Numbered from the stretch's first letter, positions 17,267 through 26,298 are shown. The stretch: DNA of 37,693 nt from JACCYQ01 sp036675565 (GCA_036675565.1 JAKFER010000312.1:1-37693); one strand, 5' to 3'. Notes: a model not told the origin generated them from the sequence alone. A program made the numbers and translations.

Positions 17267-17428
17267 TCATATCCTGCTTGTTAAATCCATTATGCTGTAA
17301 TCAATTCTTTTCTTGTACTCATCAAATTGCCTTGAACCTTTTATGGTTTCAGGATAAAAGGTTCCGGTCCAATGTTTATAATGCCAGCCCGATGTTCCAA
17401 TATGTATTTTGCCTTTGCGTTTTCTCAT
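17267..17428 (-). pseudogene. Truncated DUF72 (YecE-like) gene remnant
   Basis: From the ATG at 17428 this frame encodes the typical DUF72 N terminus: KGKIHIGTSGWHYKHWTGTF, then YPETIKGSRQFDEYKK. The IGTSGWxYxxWxGxFYP pattern is the family hallmark. DUF72 proteins run to roughly 240-300 residues, but here similarity stops after EYKK, where the family continues with TVEINNSFY, and a stop follows 13 residues later. I found no continuation in the other minus-strand frames down to about 17100, so the remaining four-fifths is deleted rather than just frameshifted. The frame also extends upstream to a TTG at 17473. It lies between tRNA-Thr and the multicopper oxidase gene. The rest of the 17063-17621 gap holds only this remnant and a terminator. 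Confidence 0.7.
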
Positions 17429-17570
17429 CTGAATAATTTCTGCTCCTGGTGAACCGAGTATTTTGTAAGTCAATTGTTTGGGTTAATTAATTGGTTGTTT
17501 ACGCCTTTTGTTTTTTTGGATAAAAATATCCTGCCAGTATTTTAAACTTTTTGCCACTATACCAATAAAT

Positions 17571-17604
17571 AAAAAAAGCAGCAACCATGGTCACTGCTTT
17601 TTTC
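17571..17604 (-). terminator. Rho-independent terminator of the multicopper oxidase gene
   Basis: AAAAAAGCAG and CTGCTTTTTT form the outer stem, with inner ACC/GGT pairs. In the minus direction it is followed by a T tract (TTTTTTTATTTATT). It starts about 18 bases past the oxidase stop. Confidence 0.8.
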
Positions 17605-17621
17605 TTAATATACCCCTGTAC

Positions 17622-19652
17622 TTATTTTTGCAGTACGAGTTTCCTTAATATTCTTTTGTCATTAACTGTGATTTCGCAGAAGTAAGTTCCATTTGCCAGG
17701 TTTGAACCGTCTATGCTGAAATTTTGTAAACCAGCCAACCGTTCACCTTCAAAAACTTTTTTGATCATACTGCCCTTATTATCAAAAAGCCTGATGCCGA
17801 TTTTTTCCGTGTTTTGCAGGTTGAACTGTATAGTAACGTTTGTACTGAACGGGTTTGGAAAAACTCTTAATTGTAGATTTTCTTCAACCTCTTTAATAAT
17901 TACCGGCTTTTTCATGGGATGGTCAGCCATTTCACCAACATAATATGACCTCATCATTTCATGATCTTCATGTGAAAGAATATGACAATGCCAGGCGTAT
18001 AATCCTTCAATATCAAACTTTGCAATCACCCGTGTTACTTCACCGGGGAACATTACCCAGGTGTCTTTCCAGCTAGCTTCATCCGCACCCGGAGATTTGG
18101 GTTGACCAATCACCCTGATATTTGTTGGCTTGCCATTTTCTTCATCCACATCTGCAAAAAATTTTTGCCGGTTAATTAATTGCATAGTCACCAGGTGCAA
18201 GTGAATAGGATGCGCATCCATAGTTTCGTTATAGATCTCCCAAATTTCGGTACTGTTTAACATTGGGTTTTCAGTAATGGGATCATGCCATTGCAACACA
18301 CCATCTGCAACAGTTCCCAGCATGGGTTTCAACCGGCCATATTCATCTTCAGCTTCAAACAATATCAGTTTTCTTGGAGCCAGATTTGTTTGGAGTGGAA
18401 CAATTGGTGCACGTAGCGTTGCCGGGAATTGCGTAAGCGGGTAAAGCGTATTCAATGGTTTGTTAACCCTGAATGCCATAATGCGACCCGTTGTTTGCGG
18501 ATCAACGGGGGAGCCTTTGGGAAAAGGTGTTTTGGCATTATTCTTCACGATGATTGTTTGGCCTTGTAATGATGGATGCGAAAAATCAAGGATGATATCT
18601 TTTCTTTCACCAGGAGCAATCATCATTTGAGTCATGGGGACCGGGGAAGGTAGAAAACCATTATCAGTACCTATCTGGGTTATTTGCTGTCCACTTGAAA
18701 GAGATAAATTATAAAAGCGTGAATCCGAACCGTTCAATACCCTGAACCTGTACTGCCGGGGTTCAACATCCAGTACAGGCCATGTCATTCCATTTACCAA
18801 AATAAAATCTCCAAAGAACTCGGGGAGAATAGTCGGATTGGGAATTTCTTCATCATCGTCATCATGTCCTGCTTCAGGCGTTGAAGGAATAAACAATTGA
18901 CCGTCTGTTGTGAACATCCTGTCCTGTATGGCTAAGCCAAGGTCATAGGTTGCTGCAGGTAATTTGCCCGTGCTTTGTAAATTCATTTCATTTTCATCTG
19001 TCAATAAATAATAACCAGCTAAACCCGCATAAACATTTAAACGGGTTATTCCCAATGCATGATCATGGTACCAAAGTGTGGCAGCCTCCTGGTCATTTTG
19101 ATAGTAGTACGGTTCAACATCACCCTTAATAAATCCATGACCTTTTCTTGTAAAATTGGGAGTAAACCAGGCATCGGGTAATCCATCACTTGCAGATTCA
19201 GTATGCCCACCATGTAAATGCGAAACAACAGGTACTCCATAGCTAAGCCATCCAGGCTCATCGTCAAAGGACCAGTGAATGGATTCGTCAACAGGCAATA
19301 AATGTGGCAAGGGCTGATTCAATCCATCTACCAAATTGTTTCTCCAAAAAACCTGTATGGGTACATTTTCCTTAGCCAGGATCGTTGGGCCCGGGTACGT
19401 TCCATTATAACCCCAAACAGTAGTTTGCATAGGTTGATTGGTTGCAGGGTTCTTTAAACCTAACCATTGATCAAATTGACTTATACCAATGGTAAACAAT
19501 CCGCCATTACGGCCATCAATAACCGAAGGATTGGGTAGTGTATTAACAAATTGTGTTTGCGATTTTGGATCCAGTAATTGCACCTGTGCAAAAACGGGTA
19601 TGTTCAAGCTTATAAATAATATAAGGCTTGATAAATAGGTAACCTTTTGCAT
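17622..19652 (-). CDS. CotA/bilirubin oxidase-like multicopper oxidase with type IX sorting domain
   Basis: Secreted three-domain laccase-type enzyme of 676 residues that would oxidise phenolic, pigment or metal substrates and reduce O2 to water. All copper motifs are visible: HLHGGH (145-150), WYHDH (~192-196), HPIHLH (481-486) and HCHILSHEDHEMM (555-567). The last is the HCHxxxHxxxxM form of CotA, with the type 1 Cys at 556 and a Met axial ligand. A signal peptide (MQKVTYLSSLILFISLNIPVFA) fits the ATG at 19652, two codons after a TTG in the longer frame. Residues ~600-676 (VFPNPFSTNVTIQFNL through GTYFCEITVNDKRILRKLVLQ) form a type A type IX secretion C-terminal domain, so the enzyme is exported across the outer membrane. 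An acidic HDDDDEE insertion lies near 280. Confidence 0.95.
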   Translation of the reverse strand: MQKVTYLSSLILFISLNIPVFAQVQLLDPKSQTQFVNTLPNPSVIDGRNGGLFTIGISQFDQWLGLKNPATNQPMQTTVWGYNGTYPGPTILAKENVPIQVFWRNNLVDGLNQPLPHLLPVDESIHWSFDDEPGWLSYGVPVVSHLHGGHTESASDGLPDAWFTPNFTRKGHGFIKGDVEPYYYQNDQEAATLWYHDHALGITRLNVYAGLAGYYLLTDENEMNLQSTGKLPAATYDLGLAIQDRMFTTDGQLFIPSTPEAGHDDDDEEIPNPTILPEFFGDFILVNGMTWPVLDVEPRQYRFRVLNGSDSRFYNLSLSSGQQITQIGTDNGFLPSPVPMTQMMIAPGERKDIILDFSHPSLQGQTIIVKNNAKTPFPKGSPVDPQTTGRIMAFRVNKPLNTLYPLTQFPATLRAPIVPLQTNLAPRKLILFEAEDEYGRLKPMLGTVADGVLQWHDPITENPMLNSTEIWEIYNETMDAHPIHLHLVTMQLINRQKFFADVDEENGKPTNIRVIGQPKSPGADEASWKDTWVMFPGEVTRVIAKFDIEGLYAWHCHILSHEDHEMMRSYYVGEMADHPMKKPVIIKEVEENLQLRVFPNPFSTNVTIQFNLQNTEKIGIRLFDNKGSMIKKVFEGERLAGLQNFSIDGSNLANGTYFCEITVNDKRILRKLVLQK

Positions 19653-19784
19653 AAACAAGGTTTTGGTTGATGAAGAAATGTGTACTTTAAATTAGCACGC
19701 TTTAAAATCAGAAGTATTGACTGAAGTCAGTGGTCAACATGATTTCGCAGGATATAGCACAAAGTATTCCTATCTATGATTACC

Positions 19785-20561
19785 TTAATTTTTAATGGTT
19801 ACCCAGGTATTTTCCAGCCCGATTCTTTTTACCAGTTCATAAAAAATTTTTGCATTATCAGGATGCATCCTGACACAACCGTGAGATGCTCTTCTTCCTA
19901 ATTTAGAAAAATTGCCTGGCGTGGTACCATGAATGGCATACCCCCCTTTTACAAAAACGGCATAGGGCATATTTCCCAATCCCTGGTAATTACCACCCGG
20001 AAATTTTTTGGATGTATACTTTTTAAATAATGGACCCGCAGGTCTTGTATTGATATTAGGCGTTTCAAAGCCCTTGATACCGGTAGATACTTTAAAACTA
20101 TCGGTTAATTCGCCATCGATATATAAGTTTAATATTTGTTTGGATTTCAGGATCTCTGCAAACAAGAAACATTCATTCCTTTTGCAGGTTGATGAAGATT
20201 TGCTTATTTTCCTGCTGTATAAAAAAGAGTCCAGTTCATTTACATTTAACTGGAGAATGTACTTCTCTGCATTAAACGTATCTGCAGGATTATATTCAGC
20301 CAATTCCTTATTCCATAACGTATCATATTTCATTAAGAGTGAATCCAAAGGATCATTGCCTGGAATGAAAACGTTAGCATCAAAAACATTGGTGCTGTCC
20401 TGTTTTAAAGTATCCTTTCCAGAACTGATAGAATCCTTAAAGCTTTCGTATTCAAAATAAGGAGGTAGAATATTTCTTTGACCTGATTTACATGATTGAA
20501 ACTGAACAGCCATTATCATCAGGACAGCCATGGTAATACAGGTATATTTTCCAGTGATCAT
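19785..20561 (-). CDS. L,D-transpeptidase (YkuD) lipoprotein
   Basis: Peptidoglycan cross-linking or anchoring enzyme of 258 residues. The YkuD active site is complete: YAIHGTTPGNFSKLGRRASHGCVRMH, with catalytic Cys229 in SHGCVRM and the partner His in IHGT (shown here as adjacent segments). A lipobox-like FQSC ends an N-terminal hydrophobic stretch, predicting a lipoprotein. A Ser/Asp-rich linker separates the anchor from the catalytic domain. The ATG at 20561 is preferred over a GTG 13 codons upstream. It lies divergent from the GGT-like gene, with a 224-base spacer that has no exact promoter match. Whether it makes 3-3 cross-links or attaches a protein cannot be told. Confidence 0.9.
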   Translation of the reverse strand: MITGKYTCITMAVLMIMAVQFQSCKSGQRNILPPYFEYESFKDSISSGKDTLKQDSTNVFDANVFIPGNDPLDSLLMKYDTLWNKELAEYNPADTFNAEKYILQLNVNELDSFLYSRKISKSSSTCKRNECFLFAEILKSKQILNLYIDGELTDSFKVSTGIKGFETPNINTRPAGPLFKKYTSKKFPGGNYQGLGNMPYAVFVKGGYAIHGTTPGNFSKLGRRASHGCVRMHPDNAKIFYELVKRIGLENTWVTIKN

Positions 20562-20785
20562 AAATTTTAAATAACAAAAACCCCGGTAAAAAAATTTCAC
20601 GGATTATCTTTTTAAATCTCTTAAATGTCTGTCTTCTTATACTTCGTAATACTATTTGTTATCATGAATGATAATGACAATGATCAGTTGACTTTTCTTC
20701 GAAAAATCTGCACTTGTGTTATGTAGTCTTGCTGCGGTGAAACCAACCGTAACCTTTATCTTTAAGCAATAAAAAATTGATTTGC

Positions 20786-22675
20786 ATGAACCGTATATTT
20801 TTCTTTTTTACAGTGAGCATATGTTTGTCAATATCCGTTTTTGGTCAACAAACACAAAAGCCACCGTTGCATGGTAAAAGCTGGATGGCAATTACGGGAA
20901 AACCACTTGCTGCTACAGCCGGTTCCATGATCTTTCAAAAAGGCGGCAATGCTGTAGATGCAGCTTGTGCTATGTTGGCTGCAACCTGCACCATGTGGGA
21001 TGTATTGAGCTGGGGCGGAGAAACACAGGCGTTGATTTATAATCCAAAAACAAAAAAAGTTATTGCAATTAACGCAATGGGTGTGGCACCTACCGGAGCA
21101 ACTGCTGCATTTTTTAAAAGCAAGGGATACAATTTTCCACCGGAATATGGACCATTGGCTGCAACAACACCGGGCACACCCGGCGGTATTTGTTATATGC
21201 TGTCAGAATATGGAACCATGAGTTTGAAAGAAGTTCTGGCACCTGCTATGGAACTGGCTGCAGGTTATCCAATTGATGCACAAACGGCCAACAGCATGGA
21301 AAGAGGAAAGGCCCGCATAAAAGAATGGCCATACAGCAAAGCTGTTTTTCTTCCTCATTTGGGTGAAAAAAGAGAGGCGCCAGAAGCAGGTGAAATTTTT
21401 GTTCAGAAAGATTTGTTGCAGACACTAAATAAAATGGTGGAAGCAGAACAGGATGCATTGAAGAAAGGAAAGAACAGGAAAGATGCGATCATGGCAGCCT
21501 TTGACCGTTTTTATAAAGGAGATATAGCAGAAGAATTTGTGAGGGGAAGTCGTGAACAGGGGGGATTGATAACCATGGAGGACCTGGCGAAATGGAAGCC
21601 TATTGAAGAAGAGCCGATGCATGTAAATTATAAAGGCATCGAGGTGTACAAATTGCAGCAATGGACACAAGGACCGGTCATGTTGCAGGCATTGAACATA
21701 CTGGAAAACTTTGATCTTAAGGCCATGGGATATAACAGTGCGAAATATATTCATACTATTTACCAATCCATGAACATGGCTTTTGCTGATCGTGATTTTT
21801 ATTATGGCGATCCCTATTTTGCCCCGCAGGAGCCAATGAAAGGTTTATTGAGTAAAGAATATGGAAAACAAAGAGCCGGTATGATCCGGTTTGATAAAAA
21901 CGATGCGAATATCGGCCCAGGTGATCCTTACCCATTTGAAGGGAAAATAAATCCTTATAAAGCATTGATGAAGCAAAGAGGCTTTACAACGGATACCAGT
22001 AAACGTAATTTTGCACCTGCACATGATACCCGCACCGGAATGTTGCAAACCGATGAGGCTTATATGGATCGGTTATGGCGTGGAACCACAACTGTTGAAG
22101 CTGCCGATAAAGAGGGTTGGGTGGTTTCCATTACACCATCGGGCGGATGGTTGCCTGCATGTATTGCAGGAAATACAGGTGTAGGGATGAGCCAGCGTAT
22201 GCAAAGTTTTGTGCTGGATTCAACACTGAATCCCTTTAATGTTGTTGAACCGGGAAAGCGACCAAGAGTCACCCTGACACCATCGATGGCATTGAAAGAT
22301 GGTAAACCATTTATGAGTTTTGCAGTGCAGGGTGGGGATACACAAGACCAAAACCTGTTACAGTTTTTTTTAAACATGGTTGAATTCGGTATGACTGTTC
22401 AACGGGCAAGCGAAGCTGCCAACATCAATTCAAATCAACTTTGGTTGTCATTGGGAGGAACAAAGAATGATGATCGCAAACCCAGGCCAGGAAATATTTT
22501 ATTGCACGAAAGCACACCCGAAGTTACCCGGGAAGCATTGAAGAAAATGGGCTATACACTTTCTTTCGATGACCGCACCAGTGGCCCCATCAATGCGATT
22601 TGGTTTGATTGGAAACATGGAAGTTTTTGGGGTGGCTCCTCCAATCATGGAGAAGATTATGGTATTGGGTGGTAG
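20786..22675 (+). CDS. Gamma-glutamyltransferase-like Ntn hydrolase, exported
   Basis: Protein of 629 residues with a signal peptide (MNRIFFFFTVSICLSISVFG) fitting the ATG at 20786. It shows the GGT layout: QKGGNAVDAACAMLAATC near the N terminus, GTPGGICYMLSEYGTMSL, then AFADRDFYYGDP, and the autoprocessing site followed by DKEGWVVSITPSGG. The candidate nucleophile is Thr434 in RGTTTVEAAD; typical GGTs have TTHxSVxD, so the His and Ser positions differ. Later blocks RPRVTLTPSMALKDGKP and FAVQGGDTQDQNLLQF match the small-subunit substrate pocket, with GGDTQDQ in place of the usual GSPGG. Known family members cleave glutathione or acylate substrates; this divergent form may use another gamma-glutamyl or amide substrate. 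Probably periplasmic. Confidence 0.88.
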   Translation: MNRIFFFFTVSICLSISVFGQQTQKPPLHGKSWMAITGKPLAATAGSMIFQKGGNAVDAACAMLAATCTMWDVLSWGGETQALIYNPKTKKVIAINAMGVAPTGATAAFFKSKGYNFPPEYGPLAATTPGTPGGICYMLSEYGTMSLKEVLAPAMELAAGYPIDAQTANSMERGKARIKEWPYSKAVFLPHLGEKREAPEAGEIFVQKDLLQTLNKMVEAEQDALKKGKNRKDAIMAAFDRFYKGDIAEEFVRGSREQGGLITMEDLAKWKPIEEEPMHVNYKGIEVYKLQQWTQGPVMLQALNILENFDLKAMGYNSAKYIHTIYQSMNMAFADRDFYYGDPYFAPQEPMKGLLSKEYGKQRAGMIRFDKNDANIGPGDPYPFEGKINPYKALMKQRGFTTDTSKRNFAPAHDTRTGMLQTDEAYMDRLWRGTTTVEAADKEGWVVSITPSGGWLPACIAGNTGVGMSQRMQSFVLDSTLNPFNVVEPGKRPRVTLTPSMALKDGKPFMSFAVQGGDTQDQNLLQFFLNMVEFGMTVQRASEAANINSNQLWLSLGGTKNDDRKPRPGNILLHESTPEVTREALKKMGYTLSFDDRTSGPINAIWFDWKHGSFWGGSSNHGEDYGIGW

Positions 22676-22711
22676 TTTTTTCACCTGATTATGAAATGGA
22701 AAACGATTCAG

Positions 22712-23212
22712 TTAAGTAGCTACTGCCAGGTCCTTTGCTTTTCGTTTTGTGAAAATAGCTACGATAGCTGATGTTATAATTCCCATCATAGCTGTTCCAA
22801 GGAAACCTTGCCATATATAGCTTTTTAGATTAAAGAAATTTTCAGCTTCGGCTTGTTTCATCTTTCCCTCGCTAACCGCGTATTTGATGGCATTGGGAAA
22901 ATAATCTGTAGCTATGTATGTTGATGTGATGTATTGTGTTAGTGGACTTAGTATGGTAACAATTATTGTTATGATGAGCCCCGTTATAAATCCCTGTTTA
23001 TAACTCATGAAGCCCCCATAATGATTTTTTCTTTTATCAAGCAATGCGATCACATATACTGCAATGGCGGGGATAGCAAACAGGTAACTATAAGTAGCAT
23101 GTTTGTCAATGTTTTCATTGTGTAAACCCGCTTGTCGCTCCAGTAGCATCCATATTAAAGTAATGATGACGAAAATGATCGCCCATTTAATTTCAATTTT
23201 AATATTTTTCAT
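22712..23212 (-). CDS. DUF4199 family membrane protein
   Basis: A 166-residue inner-membrane protein with four predicted spans (about 9-23, 43-58, 74-95 and 132-154). The arrangement with the GGFMSYKQGFITGLIITIIV segment between spans 2 and 3 is that of the DUF4199 family, frequent in Bacteroidota. Function unknown. The charged C terminus (TKRKAKDLA) is predicted cytoplasmic. It converges with the GGT-like gene with a 36-base gap and no clear terminator. The 104-base spacer upstream makes its own promoter likely. Confidence 0.82.
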   Translation of the reverse strand: MKNIKIEIKWAIIFVIITLIWMLLERQAGLHNENIDKHATYSYLFAIPAIAVYVIALLDKRKNHYGGFMSYKQGFITGLIITIIVTILSPLTQYITSTYIATDYFPNAIKYAVSEGKMKQAEAENFFNLKSYIWQGFLGTAMMGIITSAIVAIFTKRKAKDLAVAT

Positions 23213-23316
23213 TACAATAAGTTTTGGTTGGAAGAAAGATAATCTTCTTATATAAATATATTTAAATTTTAAATTACAAGGAGATCATTATCCACACATT
23301 TCAATACTCATTACAG

Positions 23317-23691
23317 TTACATATGAGCTACAAAATGGCCGAGGAAACCAAACACAGCAGCGATGCCAATCATCCCTATAATTCTATAACCCAGTGATAT
23401 TTTTTCCAGCTGCTCATCATCAAGGCCTGTATTTGCTTTTAAAGCCACGGACAATTGCCAGCCTGCGGTTGCATCAAAAACACCTACAATACAAGCACTG
23501 ATTACCGCATAGGTTAATCCAAATTCTTTAGAAACCAGGTAACCCACCAGCATATAAATTCCTAAAGACAGTGGCGTTAGATATGCATAATTGAAATTCA
23601 GTTTCCTGGATGCTATAGAACCTAAAGCATCAATAATGGTAACCAGTAGTATACCTATCAGGGTATACAAGGCAAGTTCATTGATAATCAT
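23317..23691 (-). CDS. Small four-span membrane protein, function unknown
   Basis: A 124-residue integral membrane protein that I do not recognise. Four hydrophobic stretches lie at about 5-24, 40-55, 60-77 and 103-122. The first contains LLVTIIDALGSIASRKLNF and the last IGMIGIAAVFGFLGHFV. A short polar loop (ANTGLDDEQLEKISLG) precedes the last span. ATG at 23691 is the only reasonable start. It ends 104 bases before the DUF4199 gene and begins 30 bases after tadA, so tadA and this gene may share a transcript. Confidence 0.7.
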   Translation of the reverse strand: MIINELALYTLIGILLVTIIDALGSIASRKLNFNYAYLTPLSLGIYMLVGYLVSKEFGLTYAVISACIVGVFDATAGWQLSVALKANTGLDDEQLEKISLGYRIIGMIGIAAVFGFLGHFVAHM

Positions 23692-23721
23692 TTTGCAAGA
23701 GTATATATAATTTTTGGCTCA

Positions 23722-24159
23722 TTATCTTTTCATGCGGAAGAATCGCTGCATCAACTCTGCACATTCCTCTTTTAATATGCCATGTTCTAAAACTGTTTTT
23801 GGATGAAAGGGCCATTGAGGACCGGTCGTTTTTTTAAAGCCATTCTTTTCATCAGAAGCACCATAAACAATTCTCCCGATTTTACTCCAGTACAACGCAC
23901 CTGCGCACATCAGGCATGGCTCTACGCTGATATAGATCGTAGCGTCGGGCAAGTATTTTGCACCTAAAAAATTAAAGGCGGATGTGAGAGCGATGATCTC
24001 GGCATGCGCCGTTGGATCATTTAATTTTTCCACCTGGTTGTATCCGCGGGCAATCACTTTTTCATTCATGACAATGATGGCGCCTACCGGAACTTCATCT
24101 TCATCAAATGCCCTTCGTGCCTCTTTTAATGCTAACATCATATAGTATTCATCAGTCAT
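23722..24159 (-). CDS. tadA: tRNA-specific adenosine deaminase
   Basis: Converts wobble adenosine 34 to inosine in tRNA-Arg(ACG). The zinc-dependent deaminase motifs are intact: TAHAEIIAL (His52 ligand, Glu54 proton shuttle) and EPCLMCAGAL (Cys82 and Cys85 ligands). The sequence DEDEVPVGAIIV near the start and NGFKKTTGPQWPFHP downstream fit the TadA/CumB deaminases. The length (145 aa) is slightly below E. coli TadA (167). Guanine deaminase of the same superfamily is the main alternative; the EPCLMCAGAL motif and sequence favour TadA. Possibly co-transcribed with the small membrane gene that follows. Confidence 0.9.
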   Translation of the reverse strand: MTDEYYMMLALKEARRAFDEDEVPVGAIIVMNEKVIARGYNQVEKLNDPTAHAEIIALTSAFNFLGAKYLPDATIYISVEPCLMCAGALYWSKIGRIVYGASDEKNGFKKTTGPQWPFHPKTVLEHGILKEECAELMQRFFRMKR

Positions 24160-24224
24160 TTTATTTACATATTTTGGTGGTGATTATGATGAATGATAGA
24201 TTTTTTTTAGTTTATGCATCAACG

Positions 24225-24686
24225 TTACAATGTCCCAGGTTCGGTTTCATTTTCTTTTCCTGGAAGATTTGACGGGTTATAGCTGTTGCTTTTAAACAGG
24301 TAAAAAATAGCGACCAGGATGGCACCCAGCCAAAACAGGTAAGCGCCTAAATGAAATCTTTCTCCCAATAACCGATGTGAGAGATCATTCCTGAAATCCT
24401 GGTAAGTAAAGTATAAACCAACCAGGTAAATAAACAACATCAATGAATGAGCAAGTATAGCGCGGTTACGGTTAAAACGACTTCTTACCAACTGGTGAAG
24501 CATCCACAATCCCAATAAGACAACCAATACCACTAAAGCTCCCTGCCACCATACTTTTAAAAACTGGTATTCTTTGTAAAATAAATTGATGCCTGTACGG
24601 CCAATCAAAGTGGCTTTTGATAATAACCAACCTGAAATAACAGAAAGAAAAAACAGGATTGAAAATAATATTGAAGAACTTTTCAT
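24225..24686 (-). CDS. Four-span membrane protein, function unknown
   Basis: A 153-residue inner-membrane protein with four predicted helices (about 6-23, 46-66, 80-95 and 112-130). A Trp-rich second span start (EYQFLKVWWQGALVVLVVLLG) and a basic loop (VRSRFNRNR) are visible. The C-terminal tail is polar (NSYNPSNLPGKENETEPGTL). I do not recognise the family. It sits between the 5'-nucleotidase-like gene and tadA on the same strand with about 65-base gaps, so co-transcription is possible but not evident. Confidence 0.7.
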   Translation of the reverse strand: MKSSSILFSILFFLSVISGWLLSKATLIGRTGINLFYKEYQFLKVWWQGALVVLVVLLGLWMLHQLVRSRFNRNRAILAHSLMLFIYLVGLYFTYQDFRNDLSHRLLGERFHLGAYLFWLGAILVAIFYLFKSNSYNPSNLPGKENETEPGTL

Positions 24687-24753
24687 TTGCTTTGTTTAAA
24701 GTTGGTTGAATCTTTTGAAATTTTATACTTTCTTTTAAAGTTTATCCATTCTT

Positions 24754-26298
24754 TCACCCGGGATGATTTTCAAAATACCGGATGATGGCCAGGCGAATAT
24801 CTGAAAGCGGTCCACCAGATGGCAGATCATAAACTTTTATAATACCAGGATTTTCTTTATTCAGAAATTCCAGGTTGGATTCCAATCCACTAAACAAAAA
24901 ATCGCTTAGGGCTATGCGGTAGACATTTTCATCCTGTATGGGTGCTGATTTTAACATCCATTCATTTTTCTGGTTATCAAATTTTACCTGCTCATTGTAA
25001 AGAAGATAACCGCCTATGCCTTTGTTTTTTTCACCCTGACTTAATATTTGTTTCAATAGTTTTCCTTTCATGTCCACTTCCTGTATGCCCCCGCCAAAAG
25101 GCATGGCGCGGATTATATCATATTGCGTTACTGGCATGGCGATAATATCATCAACCCTGATGGAACCGGCATTCAATATCACCACATCGGCTTTTGGAGC
25201 CGCTTCCTGCATCGCTAAAATAATTTGTTTGGTGAGGTTGGTTGGCCGGCTCCTGATTTCAGCTTCTCTTCCATCAAGCGGTTCTCCTTTTTCCAAAACA
25301 ATTTTCTTTGAATCAAAGCCAATATTCTTAAAACTGGCATCCGCAATATTGTTCCATTTCTCTACCACCACATTTGTTGCACTGTCCAATGGAATGGATT
25401 CATTTAAATAAACAAGATTGGTTTTACTCTTGATTTTGTTTATTCTTTTGTTGATATCCAGGGTGATGACATAAGCCGTTCTTGCATTTGCATGTGCTTT
25501 GGTGATCTTAACGCCATTAACTGTTTCATAACGCATATCATGTTCATGGCCACCGGCAATCAATGCCAGTTGAGGCAGGTTGCTTGCTAAGATCCGATCG
25601 TCTTCCATAAATTGATGGGTAATGGCAATAACGGCATCTACCGAATCTTTCAATTGAGCATACATATTCTTAGCGGCTGATAAAGGATCAGTATAGCTAA
25701 CATAAGCAGTCTTATTGAACGGCAGTGTAATGCCAATAAATCCGACACGTGCTACTGTACCATCCGTATCGCGTATTGTTTGAATAATGTATTCCGGGAT
25801 CGGTTGAGCTTTGCCGTTAGTGGATTTTGTAAATGGCCCTACGCCATCCGTTGTTTTATGAAATGTATTGGTTGAAACCCAGTTAAATGTCGATTCATTT
25901 ATCCTGGATTGCAATTCCGCTTCTTTGATATCAAATTCATGATTTCCAAAAACTACCAGGTCCATACCCGCAACATTCATAGCTTCTACCATTTGCCGGC
26001 CCCTGATTGCTTTGCCTTCGTAAGCAAGACTATTGTAAACAGATGGACTTAAAAAATCGCCCGCCATGATCAACATGGTGTTGGGATTTTTTTGCTGGTA
26101 TTGTTTTTTTAAACTGGCAACCCTTGCCATGCCACCCATATTGCCGCTTAAGGGAGCAATTTCATATACATCATTTACCTGCACCAGCACAAGTTCGATA
26201 TGGCCATCATCCTGCCCGTTTCTGGTAACGGAACAAGCAGATGCCAGGATGATTGAAAAAATAAAAGAAAGCAGTTTTATTTTTCTCATAAAAATCAT
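24754..26298 (-). CDS. UshA/5'-nucleotidase-like metallophosphatase lipoprotein
   Basis: Two-domain phosphohydrolase of 514 residues, predicted lipoprotein (signal MRKIKLLSFIFSIILASAC). The metallophosphatase domain has VQVNDVYEI (42-46), AGDFLSPS, FGNHEFD, AITHQF and AGGHEHD, which are the metal-binding motifs. The C-terminal 5_nucleotid_C domain has VVILNAGSIRVDDI and YDIIRAMPFGGGI, forming the nucleoside-binding half. UshA-type enzymes normally have NDxHG in motif I; here Tyr45 replaces that His. Two ATGs, at 26298 and 26289, give nearly identical proteins, the second with a better signal peptide. It follows the aldo/keto reductase gene by 30 bases and is likely in the same operon. Probable role: nucleotide scavenging in the envelope. 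Confidence 0.88.
   Translation of the reverse strand: MIFMRKIKLLSFIFSIILASACSVTRNGQDDGHIELVLVQVNDVYEIAPLSGNMGGMARVASLKKQYQQKNPNTMLIMAGDFLSPSVYNSLAYEGKAIRGRQMVEAMNVAGMDLVVFGNHEFDIKEAELQSRINESTFNWVSTNTFHKTTDGVGPFTKSTNGKAQPIPEYIIQTIRDTDGTVARVGFIGITLPFNKTAYVSYTDPLSAAKNMYAQLKDSVDAVIAITHQFMEDDRILASNLPQLALIAGGHEHDMRYETVNGVKITKAHANARTAYVITLDINKRINKIKSKTNLVYLNESIPLDSATNVVVEKWNNIADASFKNIGFDSKKIVLEKGEPLDGREAEIRSRPTNLTKQIILAMQEAAPKADVVILNAGSIRVDDIIAMPVTQYDIIRAMPFGGGIQEVDMKGKLLKQILSQGEKNKGIGGYLLYNEQVKFDNQKNEWMLKSAPIQDENVYRIALSDFLFSGLESNLEFLNKENPGIIKVYDLPSGGPLSDIRLAIIRYFENHPG

Noticed and set aside
17152..17436. 94-residue plus-strand open frame in the gap after tRNA-Thr
   Set aside because: It lies opposite the clearly recognisable DUF72 remnant and its translation shows no motif or sensible composition.
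18830..18890. Asp/Glu codon-rich tract in the multicopper oxidase as a possible repeat expansion
   Set aside because: It is a short acidic loop in frame, without a repeated nucleotide unit long enough to suggest instability.
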